Assembly (NCBI RefSeq): GCF_001747105.1
Contig: NZ_MDGQ01000003.1
Coordinates: 434,001-498,000, forward strand
Source of the DNA: Roseivirga misakiensis
Lineage (GTDB): Bacteria > Bacteroidota > Bacteroidia > Cytophagales > Cyclobacteriaceae
DNA length: 64,000 bases
Direction of reading: 5' to 3'
Each line of letters opens with the position of its first letter. Within the stretch, counting starts at the first letter, position 1. Made by a program: the position numbers and the translations under genes. The notes below the pieces were generated by a model. That model did no database searches, was not told the origin of the DNA, and saw only the letters and a program-made list of their open reading frames with translations. Positions 63,538 to 64,000 of the stretch are shown in pieces.

Positions 63538-64000
63538 CTAGAACCGAATGCTAATTCCTGTTTCTATGCTATTATTTAAATAGCCTCGAAAAGCCAAACT
63601 GTTAATGTTGTTATTATTCGCCGTGCGATTAACCAAATTTCCTTTAATGTACCAGGCTTTATTTTTTGGAAGTGCCACGTTAAATCGGACACTACCTCTC
63701 AGATAATTGTAAGTCAGGAGCTGGTCGTTGTCTCCTACTGTTAGGGTTGAAAATTTTCGCATGCCGTACTTCAAAGATGCCGTCACCGACAGTTTCTTTT
63801 TACTGTAGCGCATGCTCAGTGCTGGTGATAATTCTCGGTAGCCGAAACGTTTTTCAGAATCGCCTCTCCCTACAAAGTATAGGCCAAGCGTATAGTCGAA
63901 ATTCGTTCGGTCATTTTTCACATTGTAGTCCAAACCCATGGTATAAAAGAACCACTGACGTTCTTCTGCAATAAAAGCAATAGGGTTATTGGGTCTTGCC
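63538..64000 (-). CDS. outer-membrane beta-barrel protein, C-terminal part (gene cut by the window edge)
   Basis: The reading frame stays open to the right edge of the window, giving 153 visible codons; the ATG at 63939 is internal. The visible part is alternating amphipathic strands (FDYTLGLYFVGRG, LSPALSMRYSKKKL, TYNYLRGSVRFNVAL) and ends with the aromatic SIRF, as in outer-membrane barrels. Which protein it belongs to cannot be told; TonB-dependent receptor or another large barrel is possible. Confidence 0.7.
   Translation of the reverse strand, partial: ARPNNPIAFIAEERQWFFYTMGLDYNVKNDRTNFDYTLGLYFVGRGDSEKRFGYRELSPALSMRYSKKKLSVTASLKYGMRKFSTLTVGDNDQLLTYNYLRGSVRFNVALPKNKAWYIKGNLVNRTANNNNINSLAFRGYLNNSIETGISIRF

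Noticed and set aside
1-64000. CRISPR arrays, tRNA, rRNA, prophage or transposase genes
   Set aside because: Scanned for spaced identical repeats, tRNA-like cloverleaf ends and typical transposase motifs; none were convincing, though a by-eye scan cannot exclude a missed tRNA.

Overview
The window looks like chromosomal DNA from a marine-type member of the Bacteroidota, most likely the Cytophagales (a Roseivirga- or Fulvivirga-like organism; this placement is inference). The reasons are the AT-rich composition, the Bacteroidota-only families (PorQ of the type IX secretion system, 6-bladed beta-propeller lipoproteins, a head-GIN/DUF2807 protein, DUF4407, a FtsX-type permease with an N-terminal prefix domain), the near absence of strong Shine-Dalgarno sites, and promoter elements of the TTTG / TAnnTTTG type. 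I saw no rRNA, tRNA, CRISPR array, insertion sequence or prophage gene. It is mostly core genome, with several small envelope-associated accessory clusters.

Layout. 1-3.7 kb: a large antimicrobial-peptide/macrolide-type ABC permease and an aldo/keto reductase. 3.8-9.5 kb: cold-shock protein, SixA phosphatase, then lon-porQ-hslU on the minus strand, joining two ATP-dependent proteases to a type IX secretion component. 9.6-16 kb: a PorE-like OmpA/propeller protein, dxr-rseP (isoprenoid synthesis and site-2 protease) behind a textbook promoter, and a DegP/HtrA protease. 16-23 kb: an AraC regulator divergent from a small secreted protein, dnaA with an inverted pair of perfect DnaA boxes, and methylmalonyl-CoA mutase (mutA-mutB) with a Nudix gene; the mutase chaperone meaB lies about 14 kb away. 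23-28 kb: a GNAT protein and three overlapping glycosyltransferase genes. 28-32 kb: pirin, two tandem paralogous lipoproteins and a DUF547/outer-membrane-barrel fusion. 32-36 kb: a DinB protein, a membrane Fe-S protein with an FAD oxidoreductase, and a DUF2807 protein.

36-43 kb: meaB, rhodanese-DUF2064 glycosyltransferase-lipoprotein, a MOSC protein, then a tight operon of HemJ/CopD-like protein, SCO1, cytochrome c and a YwqK/TonB-C protein. 43-49 kb: an ABC ATPase, an FtsX-type permease with a histidine-rich insertion, a DUF3299 protein and a lipoprotein in one operon, divergent from signal peptidase I, a second DUF3299 protein and an M28 peptidase. This is the best candidate for a poorly described system and probably concerns metal handling or envelope lipoprotein work. 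49-54 kb: DUF4407, a charged secreted protein, a thioesterase with a DUF1569 protein, pruA (proline/glutamate catabolism) and a YjjG-like phosphatase. 54-58 kb: four consecutive 6-bladed beta-propeller genes, one cut to its N-terminus. 58-64 kb: a winged-helix regulator, two small secreted proteins, a CPBP protease-epimerase-SDR operon, a pentapeptide-like repeat protein, and the 3' end of an outer-membrane barrel gene running off the window.

How the parts connect. Several units serve envelope quality control (lon, hslU, rseP, degP, signal peptidase I, SixA). mutAB with meaB form a propionyl/succinyl-CoA branch. SCO1, cytochrome c and the HemJ-like protein point to cytochrome oxidase and haem assembly. 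Gene ends are often marked by strong inverted repeats that serve two convergent transcripts.
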